A stretch of DNA of 28,057 nucleotides, from the NCBI GenBank assembly GCA_036558645.1, contig DATBFG010000036.1, positions 1-28,057 of the forward strand, given 5' to 3'. The DNA is from DATBFG01 sp036558645 (GTDB lineage Bacteria; Acidobacteriota; Terriglobia; Terriglobales; Acidobacteriaceae). This document shows positions 1 to 7,542 of the stretch, piece by piece (position 1 is the first letter of the stretch; every line of letters starts with the position of its first letter). Under the pieces are notes generated by a model. It was not told the DNA's origin, made no database searches, and was given only the letters and a program-made list of their open reading frames with translations. Position numbers and translations under genes: made by a program.

Positions 1-113
1 TTTGTCAGTGCCGTTTGGACCGTATGATCCCTTCCCATGACGATTGCCCATCCTTGGCCCGGGTACGTCATCATAGTTACTTGGGGTCTCGTTATTCCGG
101 ATCGCTTGGGTCG

Positions 114-362
114 TTAAACAAAACCCCTAGCTTGATGCTGCCAGGGCTTCTCCCCCGTGACGCAGTGCAAATCCCGAACATCTGACACGGTCTTCGGTGG
201 AAGAATCGGAGTGAGATTGTCTGGTTTGTATACAGTGCGGCGGCGACCACCCTCGCTACCAAGTTCTGCGGCCCTTCCCGAGTGCATAAAGCAATATTGG
301 CGGCCCTCAACTGCGAAAGCGCCGCACCGCCTGTTAGCGCTACTCCTTGCTTGGCATTTCAT
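114..362 (-). CDS. Small Cys/His-motif protein, possibly truncated
   Basis: An 82-residue protein of unknown function. The first 45 residues carry a compact Cys/His pattern (C3, C13, C24, H28) followed by a Gly/Arg-rich patch (ELGSEGGRRR). I know this layout from short acidobacterial and phage-like proteins that begin with a small metal-binding-like knot. The next stretch (YKPDNLTPILPPKTVSDVRDL) also fits that type. The last ~17 residues, from HCVTGEKP onward, do not look like the helical tail I would expect, so the C-terminus may have been lost to a frameshift; that is inference from memory of the family. The ATG at 362 has no clear Shine-Dalgarno sequence. The gene is divergent from the tandem small genes starting at 466. 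A metal-binding or nucleic-acid-binding role is possible but unproven. Confidence 0.6.
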   Translation of the reverse strand: MKCQARSSANRRCGAFAVEGRQYCFMHSGRAAELGSEGGRRRTVYKPDNLTPILPPKTVSDVRDLHCVTGEKPWQHQARGFV

Positions 363-444
363 AGCTTATCTACTGTGTTTACGCTATGAAAAGTAGCTAA
401 GCAATGGGCGTATATGCGACTCGCTTCCTCTAAAACCTTGGAGC

Positions 445-450
445 TATAAT
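445..450 (+). promoter_or_regulatory. -10 box (TATAAT) of first tandem small gene
   Basis: A perfect TATAAT lies 15 bases before the ATG at 466, within GCTATAATTCGCTCGG. Nearly the same string recurs before the second paralogue at 679-684. No convincing -35 hexamer is visible. The short distance implies a leader of only about ten bases. Confidence 0.5.
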
Positions 451-465
451 TCGCTCGGTGGCTCC

Positions 466-666
466 ATGGAAGTGGATGAGGAGCTTCGTCGTCTCGCGAG
501 AGCCGTGGTAAATGCCGATGCCTCTCTTGAGAGCGCTCTTGCCAAAACGAAACCCAACCTTGCTGAAGTCATAACACTGATGGATAGGTTTCAACGAACA
601 AGGCGTGCTCTCGCCCAGTACGCTGAGACTCACCCGAACGTCCTGTTTGTTGATAACTACTTGTAA
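466..666 (+). CDS. Small helical protein, tandem paralogue A
   Basis: A 66-residue soluble protein of unknown function with no signal peptide or membrane segment. It is predicted to be mostly helical and is rich in Arg, Leu and Ala. It aligns without gaps to the next gene: about 33 of the first 61 residues are identical, including the MEVD start, a RLAR segment, ALAK, LMD, QR and a HPN motif near the C-terminus. The conserved core and retained reading frame in both copies argue that it is a real gene despite its size. Its ATG directly follows a TATAAT box with no strong ribosome binding site. I do not recognise the family. The helical shape and HPN signature could suit a small DNA- or protein-binding partner, but nothing in the sequence shows this. 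Confidence 0.65.
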   Translation: MEVDEELRRLARAVVNADASLESALAKTKPNLAEVITLMDRFQRTRRALAQYAETHPNVLFVDNYL

Positions 667-678
667 TCTCGTTGGCGC

Positions 679-684
679 TATAAT
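679..684 (+). promoter_or_regulatory. -10 box (TATAAT) of second tandem small gene
   Basis: A perfect TATAAT lies 17 bases before the ATG at 702, in GCTATAATTTGCTTGG, which differs at only two positions from the copy at 443-458. The promoter was therefore duplicated together with the gene, in a unit of about 235 bases. Confidence 0.5.
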
Positions 685-701
685 TTGCTTGGGGGCGTGT
701 C

Positions 702-893
702 ATGGAAGTTGACTCAGAGTTCCTGCGTCTCGCGAGAGTGCTGTCCAATGCCGAGGCCGACCTTCAGAAAGCCCTTGCCAAGGAGAAGCCTAGATTGGGC
801 TGGATAGCAATACTGATGGACAGCCTGCAACGAAAGCGACTCGAACTGGCGAACTACATGAAGAGTCATCCCAATCCCTTACTTTTTGAATAA
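702..893 (+). CDS. Small helical protein, tandem paralogue B
   Basis: A 63-residue protein colinear with the upstream 66-residue protein and about 54% identical over 61 positions. It keeps the MEVD start, RLAR, ALAK, LMD, QR and HPN signatures. No signal peptide, membrane span or known domain is visible. A run of five G lies about nine bases before the ATG and could serve as a weak ribosome binding site. Its last 15 bases overlap, convergently, the end of the continued reading frame of the minus-strand gene at 879-1305. The separate promoter before each copy suggests independent expression rather than an operon. Function is unknown; the divergence between the copies suggests an old duplication held by selection. 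Confidence 0.65.
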   Translation: MEVDSEFLRLARVLSNAEADLQKALAKEKPRLGWIAILMDSLQRKRLELANYMKSHPNPLLFE

Positions 894-1118
894 CGAGTTG
901 TACAGCCCATACACAGTGCCAATTGCTGCAGAGCCGCCCAGTGCGCCTGCCGCTCCCTTCACAGCAGGAGGAACTGCTTTGTCTCTTGCAACGTCAATTC
1001 TTTCTCCTCGCTGCGCCGCAGTCGCCCACTGCGACATCGCCTTGTCGTTGTTCTCGCCTTGGCCGATGCTGCTGGTCGCATCGCGAATGCTGCCCGTTGG
1101 TTCTTTAGTGCGATGTGG
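879..1118 (-). other. +1-frame continuation: Gly/Ala-rich C-terminal segment
   Basis: This frame is open from a TGA just upstream of the C run to the TAA at 879-881, with no good ATG near its beginning; an internal ATG at 1037 would give 52 residues. It begins at the codon following the skipped base and reads ...TKEPTGSIRDATSS, then a charged middle, then a hydrophobic glycine-zipper-like tail (VKGAAGALGGSAAIGTVYGL) ending in FKK. That tail could insert in or lie on a membrane. Joined to the 1105-1305 frame with one base skipped, the product is 141 residues: coiled coil, linker, small membrane-like tail. Protein-like composition in exactly one frame, and the tight convergent overlap with the gene at 702-893, support real coding origin. 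Confidence 0.45.
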
Positions 1119-1305
1119 GGGGCATTTCAGGCTTCATCGCTGCCAGTTCGGCTTTAAGCTCTTGCAGCCTCAGGAGACGTCTCGCGTGATCATTACGCTG
1201 GATTTGCGTCGTGCGCCTTTGAAGTGAGTACTGTTCATCCTGCTTCGCTAACTCTGCAATCTCGCGCCGAATGTCGTCCAGCCGAGCTTTGTTGACGTAG
1301 GTCAT
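1105..1305 (-). CDS. Small coiled-coil-like protein, frame interrupted
   Basis: A 66-residue, highly charged helical protein (LDDIRREIAELAKQDEQYSL and later RLLRLQELKAELAAM) with a coiled-coil-like heptad feel. It ends just after a run of six C (minus strand; plus-strand positions 1117-1122) at a TAA. Reading one base further on after the C run opens a second frame that continues to 879 with protein-like composition, so this ORF is probably only the N-terminal part of a ~141-residue product. No strong Shine-Dalgarno sequence precedes the ATG. The family is not recognised. It is either a frameshifted pseudogene, a base-count error in the homopolymer, or a gene using +1 frameshifting. Confidence 0.5.
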   Translation of the reverse strand: MTYVNKARLDDIRREIAELAKQDEQYSLQRRTTQIQRNDHARRLLRLQELKAELAAMKPEMPPTSH

Positions 1306-1342
1306 ACGTTACATGGCAGGAAAGTCTTGACTGAAAAACTCT

Positions 1343-1476
1343 GCAACTGTTTGTTCTTGCAGTTGCCGCTTTCGGGAGAGAGGCATACCCTTTTGAGCGA
1401 ATAGAGAAACACAATACTGGGAGATGTAACCGAGCAAGCACCCTCGTCGTGGCGCGACGGGGGTGTTCTTTTTTTG
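1343..1476 (+). ncRNA. Candidate small RNA ending in intrinsic terminator
   Basis: The 404-base stretch 1306-1709 has no convincing gene. It contains a perfect 7-base stem with a 10-base loop (GCAACTG 1343-1349, CAGTTGC 1360-1366) and, about 70 bases later, an intrinsic terminator on the same strand. A possible -35 (TTGACT, 1327-1332) lies upstream but the -10 is poor. The terminator has no plus-strand protein gene ending near it; the closest, at 893, is about 550 bases away. A short RNA or an antisense transcript over the minus-strand gene would explain it. Boundaries are guesses. 1477-1709 shows nothing further beyond a 48-codon ORF of unconvincing codon use. Confidence 0.25.
1439..1476 (+). 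terminator. Intrinsic terminator, plus strand
   Basis: An 11-base stem (CACCCTCGTCG 1439-1449 with CGACGGGGGTG 1455-1465, one non-Watson-Crick position) with a 5-base loop is followed by TT C and a run of eight T. This is a classical rho-independent shape for a transcript moving rightwards. Confidence 0.65.
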
Positions 1477-1709
1477 TCGCGACAACCTATCACCAAGTCT
1501 TGCCACCATACGCTTCGTGCAGGATATCCATAGGGTCTTCGCTAGGAGATCAATGAGTGAATAGAGATGTTACAGCAAACATCCAGGCCGAGTGTCGATG
1601 CTATGGCGATATTGAGGAACCCACTAACAACAAGATCAACATCTTCCGAGGGCGAGATCCCGGAAACTGTCACTCCTGGCGGACTGAAGATTAAGGGCGA
1701 TTGGTTCTG

Positions 1710-4700
1710 CTAAAGGATACCCAGCGAACCTACCCCATCGCGACCAATAGCAATCAGATCTCGCCCTTTACAAGACACGCTCGACGACGACAATTCATCT
1801 AGTAGCTCTCGGGCTTCACGCAAGTCGGATGTGTCGAATCCTTCGGTGAACTTTTTCACGGTCTTTGCTAGCAAATTCACTGCCTCATGTTGCCTGGCCT
1901 GCTCATGATAAAGGCGAGCAAGGCTCAATACTGTCCGAAGTTCGAGAGACTTCGCTTTTTGTCGTTGCGCAATCTTGATGGCCCGATGGAAACAGCGCTC
2001 CGCATTGACAACGGCAGATGTGTCGACTCCAGCACGATCGCCAATAACGGAAGTGCCCCAGTTTGCTGATTGCGCCAGTAACGCTTGACCCTTTAGGCGA
2101 TGCAGCTCAGCCTCGTAGTATCGCTCTCCATTGCTGTGAACGGTCGCCAATGCCTCCTCTAGAAGTGGGAGCCCCTCGTCCACCAGCCGCGCCTTATCAA
2201 TAGACTCAAAAAGCAAAGCCAAGAAATGTGGGCGGACCAATTTAGTGTCTTGCTCTTGAAGAGTGGTAAGCGCTTGGCGCATTTGTTCTACCACCTTCTC
2301 GCCGCTCTTTTGGGCTAGGGCCCAGCCTTGCACAATCGTGGCCATTGCTTCGTACATTGTCAGCCCATGCTGCTTAGAAATGGCGATTGTGAACTCAGCA
2401 TGCTCTTGCGCCAATTGTGGTTCTCGTCGAAGCTGATAAAGTACCGCCGCAAATAGGAGAGCGTGCGCCAATCCCAGAGGTTCCGATAACGCTCGGGCCA
2501 ACGAAAGGGCTTCATGAATCCGACGGAGAGCCTGATCAACCTCTCCGAGAAACCACAGCGCCCAGGCGGCAAAACAAGGCATTGCGACTCCGGGGTTGAG
2601 CGCATAAACAAATCCATCATCGAGATGGCGGTGGGGTTCAAAAAGTGACAGCGCTGTCCCATAGTGCTCCAAAGCCCGGGCAAACTCACCCAGATGTGCG
2701 AAGGTAATCTCCATGGCCCAATGACCACGCATCGCGAGAGTTGTTTGGGGGAATCGCTCTCCCAAGTGGAGTAGTTCCTCGGCTATCTCACGGGCTGTTC
2801 CTAGCTCTGCCCTTAATATGTGGAACGTCCACAGTCCCCAGAGAACCCCGGAGGCGTCGGGCCTTTCGCCTAATTGCTGACACAGCTCTCGAGCTCTCAT
2901 GTATGTGTTGCCTACGTTCGAAGCCGCGTAGCCCTGGGTGGCGATCAAGGGCACACCTAGAGTGAGCTGCATACGGATCTCCTGTTCAGCGCGCTCCTTG
3001 GTGTCGGGAAAAGTCTCTAGTAACTCCAGACCCCGGCGGGCAAGCGGGACTGCTTCTTGATAAGCAAACCGGCGGATGGCGTTGTCTGCAGCTTTTTGAA
3101 GGTACTTCACCGCTCTCTTGTTATCCCGGCCTCGTTCAAAGTGCATCGCGAGCTCCGCCGCGATCTCACCGGCACGCTCGCCACAGACCTCCTCTCCACG
3201 CGCTCCTATTCGTCGGTGCAGTTCCATGCGCCTGGATGCCGACAGCCGCTTGTAAAACACGTTTTGATACAAAACGTGTATGAAGCCGTACCGCGTGACC
3301 GCTTCTCCATTTGGCAATTCTTCGATGCCGCAATCTTTAACAAAGCAGCGATGACGGGCTAGATCATCACAGCGTGTCTCTACGACGGCTCGGGCTTCCG
3401 TCAATCCTGCCGCCACCACGTGTGCTGAAAACTCCTTTCCCGCTACGCTTGCCGCCTCAAGTATTCGCTGTTCACTCTCATCAAGATGATCAATCTGCTT
3501 CTCGATCATCTGCTGAATGCTGTCGGGCACGCCGACTTCCACGTTCTCGATTTCTGCTACCAATTCCCATCCCGCGTCCGACCCATCTATTGACTGCTCG
3601 GAGACGAGATAATTAACTGCACTAACCATGAACAGCGGATTGCCATCGGTTCGTTCGTGTATCAGGCCAGAAAGCTCCGGAGGAAACCGATTTCCAGGAA
3701 ATCGAACCGACAGGTAGCTGGTCACCGCTTCTTGATTGAGGCACTCAAGCGGCAATTCCGCGCACTGCTGCTTGGCTAGCAACTCCCGCTTTACGGATCT
3801 GAGTGGATGTCCGTTGACGATTAACTCCACAGGCCGATATGTTCCGATCAACATGAGCTGCACCGCTTGGCGTTGTCCAGCGACATAAGAGATCAGGTCT
3901 AATGTCGAGGGATCGCTCCAGTGAAGGTCTTCCAAGATGAGCAGAAGCGGCTGATCTGCTGTCAGCACTTCCAGGGCCTCACTCATCTCTCGCAGCATGC
4001 GTTCGCGCGTCGCTCCAAATACTTCTCGGCTTAACGACTCGCGTTCCGAAGCGCTCACTAGCGACGGCATTTGCAGCAGCCACATCGGCGCACGCTCACG
4101 CAGCACGTCGACGACCTGCCTATCCACGCGGCACAACTGCCCAATAGCATGGAGAACAGGTAGATAAGCCTCACCTGTTCCGTAGTGTTGGAGACACTGC
4201 CCCCGACAGATCCGGGTGCCCTGATCAAGAATCATGCTCCGTGCGAAGGTATCCACAAGCGCGGTCTTGCCGATACCTGCTTCGCCGGTGACAAATACGA
4301 TCTGACGTTCGCCCCTACGTGCCTTCTCGAACAACTTTCGCATTTCGGTTAGTTCCGAGTCGCGCCCCAGCACATCGACGGTGGAACTATGCCCGGTGGC
4401 GGGAGGTTCGGTTGTGCGCTTAGAAACACCTGGCTGCAACGAGCTGCGTGTTGCATCTATCGGCGGCATGGGATCGGAGAGCTTTGCGATAAATCGATAG
4501 CCACGGCGATGTGCTGTTTCTATATATCGGGGTGCCCCGGCGTCATCGTCGAGTGCTTCACGGAGCTGACGGATATTGTCCTTTAGAACCGCGTCGCCTA
4601 CGAACGTGTCCGGCCAGATGGTGTCCAGCAGTTGCTGCTTGGTGACCAGCGCACCCTGATGTTCGAGCAGTAGTTTCAGGACGGCGAATGCCTTTGGTCG

Positions 4701-4793
4701 CAACGATATCGTTTGCGTTCCAAGCCTCAGGCATTCGTTTTTGGGATCAAGCTGGTATTGCCCGAACGCGATGTGTTTCTCTTCCGCGTGCAT
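1710..4793 (-). CDS. Winged-helix / AAA ATPase / TPR regulator
   Basis: A 1027-residue predicted cytosolic transcription regulator. Residues ~8-105 form an OmpR/CadC-type winged helix, ending in the characteristic RYIETAHRRGYRFIAKL. Residues ~140-420 are an AAA-type NTPase with Walker A GEAGIGKT (170-177) and Walker B LLLILED (283-289) followed by HWSD. The remaining ~550 residues are helical repeats of the TPR kind. This order is that of signal-responsive STAND-like regulators (compare MalT and AfsR/SARP types), where nucleotide state and the repeat sensor control DNA binding; the ligand is unknown. There is no membrane segment. The ATG at 4793 is preceded by AAGGG about ten bases away. It is divergent from the second winged-helix gene at 5090, with 296 bases between. 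Confidence 0.85.
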   Translation of the reverse strand: MHAEEKHIAFGQYQLDPKNECLRLGTQTISLRPKAFAVLKLLLEHQGALVTKQQLLDTIWPDTFVGDAVLKDNIRQLREALDDDAGAPRYIETAHRRGYRFIAKLSDPMPPIDATRSSLQPGVSKRTTEPPATGHSSTVDVLGRDSELTEMRKLFEKARRGERQIVFVTGEAGIGKTALVDTFARSMILDQGTRICRGQCLQHYGTGEAYLPVLHAIGQLCRVDRQVVDVLRERAPMWLLQMPSLVSASERESLSREVFGATRERMLREMSEALEVLTADQPLLLILEDLHWSDPSTLDLISYVAGQRQAVQLMLIGTYRPVELIVNGHPLRSVKRELLAKQQCAELPLECLNQEAVTSYLSVRFPGNRFPPELSGLIHERTDGNPLFMVSAVNYLVSEQSIDGSDAGWELVAEIENVEVGVPDSIQQMIEKQIDHLDESEQRILEAASVAGKEFSAHVVAAGLTEARAVVETRCDDLARHRCFVKDCGIEELPNGEAVTRYGFIHVLYQNVFYKRLSASRRMELHRRIGARGEEVCGERAGEIAAELAMHFERGRDNKRAVKYLQKAADNAIRRFAYQEAVPLARRGLELLETFPDTKERAEQEIRMQLTLGVPLIATQGYAASNVGNTYMRARELCQQLGERPDASGVLWGLWTFHILRAELGTAREIAEELLHLGERFPQTTLAMRGHWAMEITFAHLGEFARALEHYGTALSLFEPHRHLDDGFVYALNPGVAMPCFAAWALWFLGEVDQALRRIHEALSLARALSEPLGLAHALLFAAVLYQLRREPQLAQEHAEFTIAISKQHGLTMYEAMATIVQGWALAQKSGEKVVEQMRQALTTLQEQDTKLVRPHFLALLFESIDKARLVDEGLPLLEEALATVHSNGERYYEAELHRLKGQALLAQSANWGTSVIGDRAGVDTSAVVNAERCFHRAIKIAQRQKAKSLELRTVLSLARLYHEQARQHEAVNLLAKTVKKFTEGFDTSDLREARELLDELSSSSVSCKGRDLIAIGRDGVGSLGIL

Positions 4794-5089
4794 TTCAGTA
4801 ACCCTTGCGCGTTGAGATTCTCAACTGGTGACGACCCGGTCTCGACTTCTACTACTGGCAATCGTCCTGCACCAATTTCTCCCAACCACCCCTGAGCTCG
4901 CCCTGTTCTCGCCCGCATTTGCCCTCATATGACGCAACATGCCACCACGAGTCAATACACCGTGGCTTTTTATCCCATAATCAGGGGGTTGCGAGCTAAG
5001 CCATTGATTTCTCGATAATTAGCGCTAAGGATATACTCTGGATTCGCCCGTTCAATCATGCTAGACTCCGTCGCGCGCGCGAGTGTCGA

Positions 5090-6976
5090 ATGGAGGCACT
5101 GCGGTACACCTCGATCTTTCGATTCGGGACCTTCGAAGTTGATCCCAACGCGGGAGAACTTCGCAAGGGTGGCATAAGAATCAGGGTTCAGCACCAGCCG
5201 CTAAAGCTCCTGGAAATATTGTTAGAGAATCCTGGTGAGGTAGTCACCAGGGAGGAATTGCGTTCGCGCATATGGCCCAGTCAGAGCTTTGGAGACTTCG
5301 ACCAGGCTGTCAACATTGCAATCGCGAAGCTCAGAGGTGTATTAGGCGATTCTGCCGACAGTCCCCGATTCATTGAGACAATTCCTCGCCGCGGCTATCG
5401 TTTCATCGCCGAAGTTGCTGTAATCCCACGAGAGTCAGGAAAGCAAAAGTCTGCGCCGGGGGCTGCCGCAACTCCGGGGGATCCAGCTGACGTCGGCGCC
5501 GTTTCCAAGAAAGCATGGGCTAGACGCCTGGTGGGACCACGTTACTGGATTCTTGGCGTCATCGTGGTACTGCTGGTTGCCGTCGGAGGAGCCCTCATTC
5601 GATGGCGAAGCCAAGCTTTGCTCAGCCCTCCGATTCGATCGCTCGCCGTACTTCCGCTTGAAAACCTTTCTGGTGATGCGCAAGACTACTTTGCCGATGG
5701 CATGACTGACGAACTGATCACTAATCTCGCGCAGATCAGTGCTCTTCGTGTCATTTCCCGAACTTCGGTGATGCCCTACAAGGGTGCGCGCAAGCCCTTA
5801 CCCCTGGTCGCACACGAGTTGAAAGTGGATGCCATTGTGGAAGGCACAGTGATGCGATCGGGCAACCAGGTCCGGATTACTGCGCAGCTGATACAAGCGT
5901 CGACCGACAAGCATCTCTGGGCCGAGAGCTATCAAGGAGACTTGCGCGATACTCTGTCGCTGCAAAAACAGGTTGCCAGTGACATCGCTGAAAAGATCCG
6001 GATCGAGTTAACCCCCCACGAACAGGCGATTCTGAAGAGCGCAAGAACGGTTGATCCCGAAGCCTACGAAGATTATCTGAGAGGCCGCTTTTTGTTTAAC
6101 AAGCGAAACAGCAACGAAAAAGCGCAATGGTATTTCGAGCAAGCAATCAAGAAGGACCCTAGCTATGGCCCTCCCTACAGCGGTCTCGCGGACATCTACC
6201 AGCTATCTGACAATCCGCATTTGGCACGGGAAGCCGTTCAAAGGGCGCTTGAACTTGATAATCAGCTAGCGGAAGCACACAACTCCTTGGCGGAGCTCTT
6301 GTACCGGTTTGATCGTGACTGGGCTGGTGCAGAGAGAGAGTTCAAGGTAGCCCTGGAGCTTGACCGTAATTATGCGCCCGCACACCACTGGTATTCCATG
6401 TACCTCCTTCTGGTCGGCCGAAAGGAGCAGGCTCTTGCAGAAGCCCAGAAGGCATATGAACTCGATCCTTTATCACCAGTTGTAGGCGCAAATCTGGCGA
6501 AGATTTTGCAGGAGAATGGCCAGTACGACAAAGCAATCGAGCAAGCCAAAAGAATCCTGGAGTTCGAGCCGGACTCTCCGGTTAACCACGCAGTGCTGGG
6601 TGTGGTCTACGAGAATAAGAAGATGTATCCGGAAGCGATTACGGAATACAAGACCGCCTTGCAGTTGGGAGGAGATCCGGTGGAAATGCGCGGGCTTCTC
6701 GGCTATGCCTACGCAACTACAGGGGATCTGGCGGGTGCAGAGAAAATGATTGGTGAACTGAAGAAGCTTTGGCCGGAGCAGGCACGTGCTGCTATGTACC
6801 TGGCCGTTGTCAATTGCGGCATGGGCCGTAACGACCAGGCAATGTACTGGCTGGGACAAGCCAACAAGAAAGAAGTGGGTGATCTTATCGTCATCGGCCA
6901 GGATCCTCATTTTGCACGCCTCCGCAGTGATCAGCGCTTTCAATTATTCGTCAAACAGGTGGGTGCCCCGCAGTAG
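5090..6976 (+). CDS. CadC-like membrane winged-helix protein with TPRs
   Basis: A 628-residue protein. Residues ~8-110 are a CadC/OmpR-type winged helix (ends RFIETIPRRGYRFIAEV). A basic linker leads to one membrane span (~152-171, ILGVIVVLLVAVGGALI). Residues ~183-308 form the TolB-N/FlgO-like domain often found in this architecture (SLAVLPLENLSGD, YFADGMTDELI, VDAIVEGTV). Residues ~325-610 are TPR repeats. The DNA-binding part faces the cytoplasm and the TPR part is predicted to lie beyond the membrane, a one-component transmembrane regulator plan very common in Acidobacteriota. No good Shine-Dalgarno sequence precedes the ATG, so the start is by homology of the winged helix. Its target could be its own promoter, the divergent gene, or the following small-gene cluster. 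Confidence 0.85.
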   Translation: MEALRYTSIFRFGTFEVDPNAGELRKGGIRIRVQHQPLKLLEILLENPGEVVTREELRSRIWPSQSFGDFDQAVNIAIAKLRGVLGDSADSPRFIETIPRRGYRFIAEVAVIPRESGKQKSAPGAAATPGDPADVGAVSKKAWARRLVGPRYWILGVIVVLLVAVGGALIRWRSQALLSPPIRSLAVLPLENLSGDAQDYFADGMTDELITNLAQISALRVISRTSVMPYKGARKPLPLVAHELKVDAIVEGTVMRSGNQVRITAQLIQASTDKHLWAESYQGDLRDTLSLQKQVASDIAEKIRIELTPHEQAILKSARTVDPEAYEDYLRGRFLFNKRNSNEKAQWYFEQAIKKDPSYGPPYSGLADIYQLSDNPHLAREAVQRALELDNQLAEAHNSLAELLYRFDRDWAGAEREFKVALELDRNYAPAHHWYSMYLLLVGRKEQALAEAQKAYELDPLSPVVGANLAKILQENGQYDKAIEQAKRILEFEPDSPVNHAVLGVVYENKKMYPEAITEYKTALQLGGDPVEMRGLLGYAYATTGDLAGAEKMIGELKKLWPEQARAAMYLAVVNCGMGRNDQAMYWLGQANKKEVGDLIVIGQDPHFARLRSDQRFQLFVKQVGAPQ

Positions 6977-7206
6977 ATGCGAATGCGAATCACTGTCACA
7001 TTCCTCGTGGTGATCTATACTGCGCTTAGGCTGCCTAGTTGGGTGGCCTCAACGACTTCGAGACCTTGCTAACAACATTCGCCAGCTAGAGCGCCCACCC
7101 AGCCCCATTAGTAATCAATCATCTCTTCTAGTCCGAAAGTTGCACGCATGGTTTACTCCTCCCTCGTCGCAAGAAGACCTTCCTTCAAGACCCACATTAC
7201 GGAAAC

Positions 7207-7542
7207 ATGACAAGAAAGCCACCGAAAGGGCACACATTATCCTCAGACATTTCGTATGTTCGACCCGTCATGAGGAACACTTTCGTACTTCGACTGGGGC
7301 CTAAAACAAACCTCCTCAAGCGACACTTCGAAGGTTGCATCGAGGAAGTCGACTCCGAGATGGAGACACGATTCCATTCGGTCGAGGAGTTGCTCAAATT
7401 CCTCGGCGAACGTTTCCAGGTAGTTTGTGCGTCGAAAGCGGAAATCCGAGAAACGAACACAAAAGATGAAGGCAATGAGATGGAAAGGAAATCTTTCGGT
7501 CGAGAACGTAGCGCCTCACGTAAAAGGAGGCGGGAGTCATGA
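7207..7542 (+). CDS. Small hypothetical protein, lead gene of a micro-operon
   Basis: A 111-residue cytosolic protein. The central part (FVLRLGPKTNLLKRHFEGCIEEVDSEM, then HSVEELLKFLGERF) follows a layout I associate with short acidobacterial proteins: a beta-hairpin R-L-x...G-x-I-E-x-V segment followed by a helix with EELLxFL. The last 30 residues are very basic and look disordered (RKSFGRERSASRKRRRES). Its stop overlaps the ATG of the next gene by four bases (ATGA), so the two are translationally coupled. A weak ACGGA lies upstream of the ATG. Function is unknown. The preceding 230 bases (6977-7206) hold no supported gene. Confidence 0.6.
   Translation: MTRKPPKGHTLSSDISYVRPVMRNTFVLRLGPKTNLLKRHFEGCIEEVDSEMETRFHSVEELLKFLGERFQVVCASKAEIRETNTKDEGNEMERKSFGRERSASRKRRRES

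Noticed and set aside
1309..1509. 66-codon minus-strand ORF ending three bases before the ATG at 1305
   Set aside because: It runs through the hairpin and T run of the terminator, has rare-codon-rich composition and no recognisable pattern; two other frames are equally open here.
1567..1713. 48-codon plus-strand ORF with a GG near the end (GGLKIKGDWFC), looking a little like a peptide precursor
   Set aside because: Poor ribosome binding site, codon use unlike neighbours (many ACA, AGG, CTA), overlaps the end of the large regulator, and no modifying enzyme gene nearby.
6977..7072. 31-codon hydrophobic ORF starting right after the stop of the TPR regulator
   Set aside because: No Shine-Dalgarno sequence and too short to judge; probably chance.
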